Part shown: positions 60,721 through 64,000 of the stretch, piece by piece
Numbering within the stretch: position 1 is the stretch's first letter
Layout: each line of letters starts with the position of its first letter
Assembly (NCBI RefSeq): GCF_026013615.1
Contig: NZ_JAPDPI010000030.1
Span: forward strand, 1 to 64,000
Source of the DNA: Plebeiibacterium marinum
Lineage (GTDB): Bacteria; Bacteroidota; Bacteroidia; Bacteroidales; Marinilabiliaceae
Direction: 5' to 3'
DNA length: 64,000 nucleotides
Program-made: the position numbers and the translations under genes
Notes under the pieces: generated by a model
What the model was told of the DNA's origin: nothing
Databases searched by the model: none
The model's input: the letters and a program-made list of their open reading frames with translations, nothing else

Positions 60721-61773
60721 TTATATTTCAATGGGACCTTTACCAATTTTATCGTAGATAACCATATTATTGGTACAATAATTTTTTAATTCCTTTTCAA
60801 TAAACTCTTCTGCTATATCCTTATCTGAATCGGGGTACAAAACATGGATATTTGGGCCTGCATCAATCGTAAAGCAAATAGATATGTTGTTTTGCTCTCT
60901 GAATAGCCTTAATTTTTGAATGATAGATAGAGAATTTGGCTCCAAAAGTGTATAGGAAGGGGTAGAGCTCATCATTAAACCATGAAGGCTTAGGGCTTCT
61001 GATTCGCATATTTCGGAAAACTTATTCCAGTCACCGTTAGATAGAGCCCCGCTAAGCTGAGAAATATTATTGTTGGCTTGCTGTATTCTGCCTTCTCTAT
61101 ACGGATGGGAGTCCATTAGCTGGTGTCCAACAGTACTGCTTATTTTTTTCTGCTGATTATTTACCACCAAAATGGCATCATTAATATGTTTAAATAGGGG
61201 ATGGGTGATATGGTTGATTTGGATTGCATAGAGGTTTGAGCTGTGCTTAAAATCAGATACTCCCCATAAGTTCCATCCTCCATATGCACTTCGGCAGGCA
61301 CTTCCAGAACCAAGCCGTGCCAATTGTGAGATGTTATGGTTTGAAAGTTCAATTCCTGTAACTTCAAGGTGTATTTTTGCCAATCCGAGTGCCAAAGCAC
61401 TGTAGCTACTTGCTGAGGATGCTATGCCCGATGAATGAGGAAAGTTATTGGAACTGTTGATTTTTAAAGAGTAATACCTTAACCAGGGAAGAAATTCCAT
61501 TACCCTTTCAAAAAATACCCGCAGCTTTCGTTCAAAATTAAGCTGTTTTTCTCCTTCAAATAAAAATTCAAAATCAATATTACCTGAATTAGAACCATAT
61601 GTATACTCTATGGCTGTTTGCGTAAAAGAGTTTTGAAGTGTAAAGCTAATTGAAGGATTAGCAGGTATCTGGATATTAGTTTTGCCCCAGTATTTAACAA
61701 TAGCAATATTCGGAAATGACTTAAAACAAACGCATCCTGATTTTGAGAGAAACGACTTTTGTGTGTTATCCAT
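60721..61773 (-). CDS. mvaD: diphosphomevalonate decarboxylase
   Basis: The 350-residue protein has the decarboxylase signature FPNIAIVKYWGK (residues 20-31), PANPSISFTLQ, the ATP-binding FPHSSGIASSASSYSALAL and SGSACRSAYGGWNLWG with conserved Ser and Arg. A FTIDAGPNIHVLY segment near the end carries the catalytic Asp. It converts mevalonate 5-diphosphate to isopentenyl diphosphate with ATP use and loss of CO2. It lies in the middle of the mevalonate operon. Confidence 0.94.
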   Translation of the reverse strand: MDNTQKSFLSKSGCVCFKSFPNIAIVKYWGKTNIQIPANPSISFTLQNSFTQTAIEYTYGSNSGNIDFEFLFEGEKQLNFERKLRVFFERVMEFLPWLRYYSLKINSSNNFPHSSGIASSASSYSALALGLAKIHLEVTGIELSNHNISQLARLGSGSACRSAYGGWNLWGVSDFKHSSNLYAIQINHITHPLFKHINDAILVVNNQQKKISSTVGHQLMDSHPYREGRIQQANNNISQLSGALSNGDWNKFSEICESEALSLHGLMMSSTPSYTLLEPNSLSIIQKLRLFREQNNISICFTIDAGPNIHVLYPDSDKDIAEEFIEKELKNYCTNNMVIYDKIGKGPIEI

Positions 61774-61852
61774 AATTACTTCCTATGCACCTTGCACCAT
61801 ATGATAAATACTGCATAAATGACAGTATAGCTATTCATTATCCCAATCAAGG

Positions 61853-62776
61853 CTATCTGATAATTAAATCATTAAAGCTAAATATGGTTTTCAGCTTTTT
61901 ATTATTAAAATATTTATTTACATATTCTGATGATTTGTCGCTTACCGCCATTATATAATCACCGCCCCATGCACCTAATGATTTAACAGAACCATTAAAG
62001 TCGCTAAAATGTTTTTGCTGTACAGGGATTTTATCTAACATTTTTGATACAATTTCTTCATGTTCCTTTATTAAATCCTGATATTCTGACAGTTTATTGC
62101 AAACTGCCATCAGGGTAGAGATTGAACTTATTCGAGAAGCATCCCTTGGGTTAATAACCTGGTTTTTATACTTGATCACATCTTGTTGTGAGTTTTTCTT
62201 TGAACCTAAATAAACAAAATAGATATGGTTCTTAAACGGTGGATTAAAGTCTGTTTTTGTAATATGGGCTTTATTATTCTGAAGCCGGAAAAACAGCGGC
62301 GAGGAGTATTGTGCGCATGCTATATCGTAACCGGAACCGGTAAATGTTTGCGACAATAACTTGTATCCATCAATTTTAAAATAGATGGCCAGGTTATTTA
62401 TTAAAGTGGAACTACTTCCAAAACCCCAATCCGGATTGAATTCCAAATGCGTTACAAATTCTTTGTTTAACAGCTCATTAATGTTCTTTTTGCATAGGTT
62501 TAAAGCTGCAATTAATATTTTCCGTAGTCTTTTTGCAAATGCTTCGTTGGTACATTCTATAATGGAAAATGTATCGTTAAATTGTACACGTTGCCATGCT
62601 CCTGCTGGTTGATAGGCGTTCCATATGATCTTATTATTACTTGTTGGGAATACATTTAATGTTTGCCCTAAACGTAATGGCAGGGCTAAAGCTTTTGCAC
62701 CCGATAAAACAAAGTATTCGCCCGAAAGCAATAGTTTTCCGTTGCTGCGACAAGAAAATTGAGGTGTATTGCTCAT
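61853..62776 (-). CDS. GYDIA-type GHMP kinase, probable phosphomevalonate kinase
   Basis: The 307-residue protein starts with SNGKLLLSGEYFVLSGAKAL and has the ATP loop DWGFGSSSTLINNLA and the family's name motif GSGYDIACA, followed later by LGAWGGDYIMAV. GYDIA kinases replace the classical phosphomevalonate kinase in many Bacteroidota. Its place between HMG-CoA reductase and mevalonate decarboxylase genes supports the phosphorylation of 5-phosphomevalonate. The gap to mvaD is 79 bases, the longest in this operon. The assignment is by context and motif. Confidence 0.8.
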   Translation of the reverse strand: MSNTPQFSCRSNGKLLLSGEYFVLSGAKALALPLRLGQTLNVFPTSNNKIIWNAYQPAGAWQRVQFNDTFSIIECTNEAFAKRLRKILIAALNLCKKNINELLNKEFVTHLEFNPDWGFGSSSTLINNLAIYFKIDGYKLLSQTFTGSGYDIACAQYSSPLFFRLQNNKAHITKTDFNPPFKNHIYFVYLGSKKNSQQDVIKYKNQVINPRDASRISSISTLMAVCNKLSEYQDLIKEHEEIVSKMLDKIPVQQKHFSDFNGSVKSLGAWGGDYIMAVSDKSSEYVNKYFNNKKLKTIFSFNDLIIR

Positions 62777-62785
62777 AATAACAGC

Positions 62786-64000
62786 TTAATTACGCAGGCT
62801 TTTTATAAATGCTTTAACCAGGGAATGACTTACCTGTTTATCTTTAAAATAGTTTTCAGCCTGTTCAATTTCATCTTGTTCAGCTCCCAGTGTTTGCAGT
62901 ATGTTAGACAGATGCATCTTCATATGCCCTTTTTGAATGCCTGAAGTAACCAGGGCAGCCACTGCCGAAAAGTTATTGGCCAGTCCTGATGCGGCGGCTA
63001 TTTGCATAAGGTCTTTAGCCGAAGGATTGCCAAGGATTTCTAATGCTATTTTGGCCATTGGATGTATGGAAGTAAGTCCGCCAATAGTACCAACAGCCAA
63101 TGGTAAACAAAGCGAAAAGCTAAAAATATCATCCTTTATTTCTGCCTGGCTCAAGGAAGCGTATTTACCATTTCTGGAAGCATAGGCATGAGCCCCTGCT
63201 TCTATGGCCCTAAAGTCATTACCCGTGGCAATAATGACAGCATCAATACCGTTCATGATTCCTTTGTTGTGCGTTACTGCACGGCTTGTGTTGCGCGTCG
63301 CAATATCTACTGCATGTTTAAACCTATTGGCAAACTCTCTTGCTGAAAAGTCAGCTGCATAGGGCTTTAATTCATCTAAGGAACACGTAACAGTGCATTC
63401 AACCAAACAATCCGGCGTGTAATTGGACAAGATTGCCATAATTATCTCTACCGATTTATTCGGATTATGAATTTGGAGTAGATGATGCAGTGAATCGCCC
63501 ATTTTTTCGAGGCATGAATTGATAAAATTAGCGCCCATGGCATCTGCTGTTTCAAAATATACATCCAGTGCGTAGGTTGTACCCGTCTTTAATTCTATCT
63601 GATCCAGGTCTATATCTCTAATGCCACCACCTCGTTTTTCCATTGATGTGGTTAGTTCCGCAACCGACTGTTTTAGTTTATCTTCAATTTGGGGCAGGAG
63701 GGTGCTTAGCTCATAAAACGACCAGTCTGCTTTAAAAAACAGCTGACCTTTTTTTAAGGTGGAAATTACTTTTGTTTTAAAGCCACCTCTTTCCGACCAG
63801 AATTTTGCCGCTTTTGCAGCAGCAGCAACAACCGAGCTTTCTTCTGTTACCATGGGCAGGTCATACCATTTACTGTTGATAACAAAGTTTGGGGCAATAC
63901 CTAAAGGCAGGTAAAAGTTCGAGATGGTATTTTCTGAAAATTGATTATAAGTTTCCTGTAATTCAGGATGATGATGGTTTATTAAGAGTTCAGTGGCATG
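62786..64000 (-). CDS. hydroxymethylglutaryl-CoA reductase, class II type (5' end missing)
   Basis: The frame is open to the right edge, so the start lies outside the window; 404 codons are seen. The N-terminal part includes ENTISNFYLPLGIAPNF and YDLPMVTEESSVVAAAAKA, the class II equivalents of the substrate-binding Glu region. The catalytic centre includes THNKGIMNGID (Lys) and ATGNDFRAIEAGAHAY (Asp region), and GTIGGLTSIHPMAK is conserved near the C-terminus. It makes mevalonate from HMG-CoA with NAD(P)H. It is the first gene in view of the mevalonate operon, with nine bases to the GYDIA kinase. Confidence 0.93.
   Translation of the reverse strand, partial: HATELLINHHHPELQETYNQFSENTISNFYLPLGIAPNFVINSKWYDLPMVTEESSVVAAAAKAAKFWSERGGFKTKVISTLKKGQLFFKADWSFYELSTLLPQIEDKLKQSVAELTTSMEKRGGGIRDIDLDQIELKTGTTYALDVYFETADAMGANFINSCLEKMGDSLHHLLQIHNPNKSVEIIMAILSNYTPDCLVECTVTCSLDELKPYAADFSAREFANRFKHAVDIATRNTSRAVTHNKGIMNGIDAVIIATGNDFRAIEAGAHAYASRNGKYASLSQAEIKDDIFSFSLCLPLAVGTIGGLTSIHPMAKIALEILGNPSAKDLMQIAAASGLANNFSAVAALVTSGIQKGHMKMHLSNILQTLGAEQDEIEQAENYFKDKQVSHSLVKAFIKSLRN

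Overview
The window is chromosomal DNA from an AT-rich member of the Bacteroidota, probably a Bacteroidia/Marinilabiliales-like lineage. The evidence is TANNTTTG -7 boxes (several with a TTTG -33 box 17-20 bases upstream) in front of many genes, Bacteroidota-typical families (putative porin, DUF5686 with a carboxypeptidase-like domain, DUF5020, FucP-type sugar MFS, GYDIA-type GHMP kinase), and an isoprenoid route through mevalonate. No rRNA, tRNA or CRISPR array was seen.

1-12.2 kb is a patchwork of small oxidoreductases, AraC-type regulators and broken genes: a DUF5131 protein, an AraC/SDR pair with a decayed NmrA-like fragment, an AraC/NAD-binding/SDR/ricin-like operon, a partly decayed tandem duplication of a LUD-AraC module interrupted by an AAA/DUF4143 ATPase, an acetyltransferase with a secreted NTF2-like protein, and an aldo/keto reductase pseudogene. 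12.4-20.2 kb holds a DUF169-MarR operon with a clear operator, an acyltransferase, a VOC protein, AraC, DeoR and HxlR regulators, and SRPBCC and beta-hydroxyacid-dehydrogenase-like genes under two HxlR-type palindromes.

20.3-24.2 kb is a flavin/iron-sulfur redox cluster (FMN reductase, NosR-like membrane protein, flavin reductase-nitroreductase fusion) followed by a cation efflux protein. 24.4-30.2 kb is a self-contained sugar regulon: a LacI regulator with GTTTAAAC-type operators, a fructokinase-like kinase, a FucP-type transporter, a LamB-like porin and a ketose 3-epimerase. 30.3-33.8 kb, on the minus strand, is an unusual three-gene operon: a class I glutamine amidotransferase, an MscS channel, and an ATP-grasp ligase fused to an M20-like domain that has lost its metal ligands.

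34-45.9 kb carries envelope and housekeeping genes: Cys-rich protein plus ferredoxin-nitroreductase, TonB, MATE exporter, NCS2 permease with a DUF5020 porin, putative porin, MltF-like transglycosylase, CoA pyrophosphatase and a LolC/E-like permease. At 45.95-46.82 kb lies a six-copy tandem array of about 148-bp units, each with a GGATCCGATCTT hairpin. An aminotransferase and a DUF5686 protein follow.

51-56.3 kb is an accessory island: GCGAAG-rich repeats, two group II intron relics flanking a HigBA-like toxin-antitoxin pair, then a HEPN-domain (ApeA-like) protein and an orphan lipoprotein, each bracketed by inward-facing TTGGCGG repeats. From 56.9 kb core functions resume: valS, then a minus-strand mevalonate operon (HMG-CoA reductase, GYDIA kinase, mevalonate diphosphate decarboxylase, mevalonate kinase) that runs off the right edge. 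A 139-bp intergenic repeat near 12.4 kb recurs inverted at 59.6 kb, with a divergent third copy at 15.1 kb.
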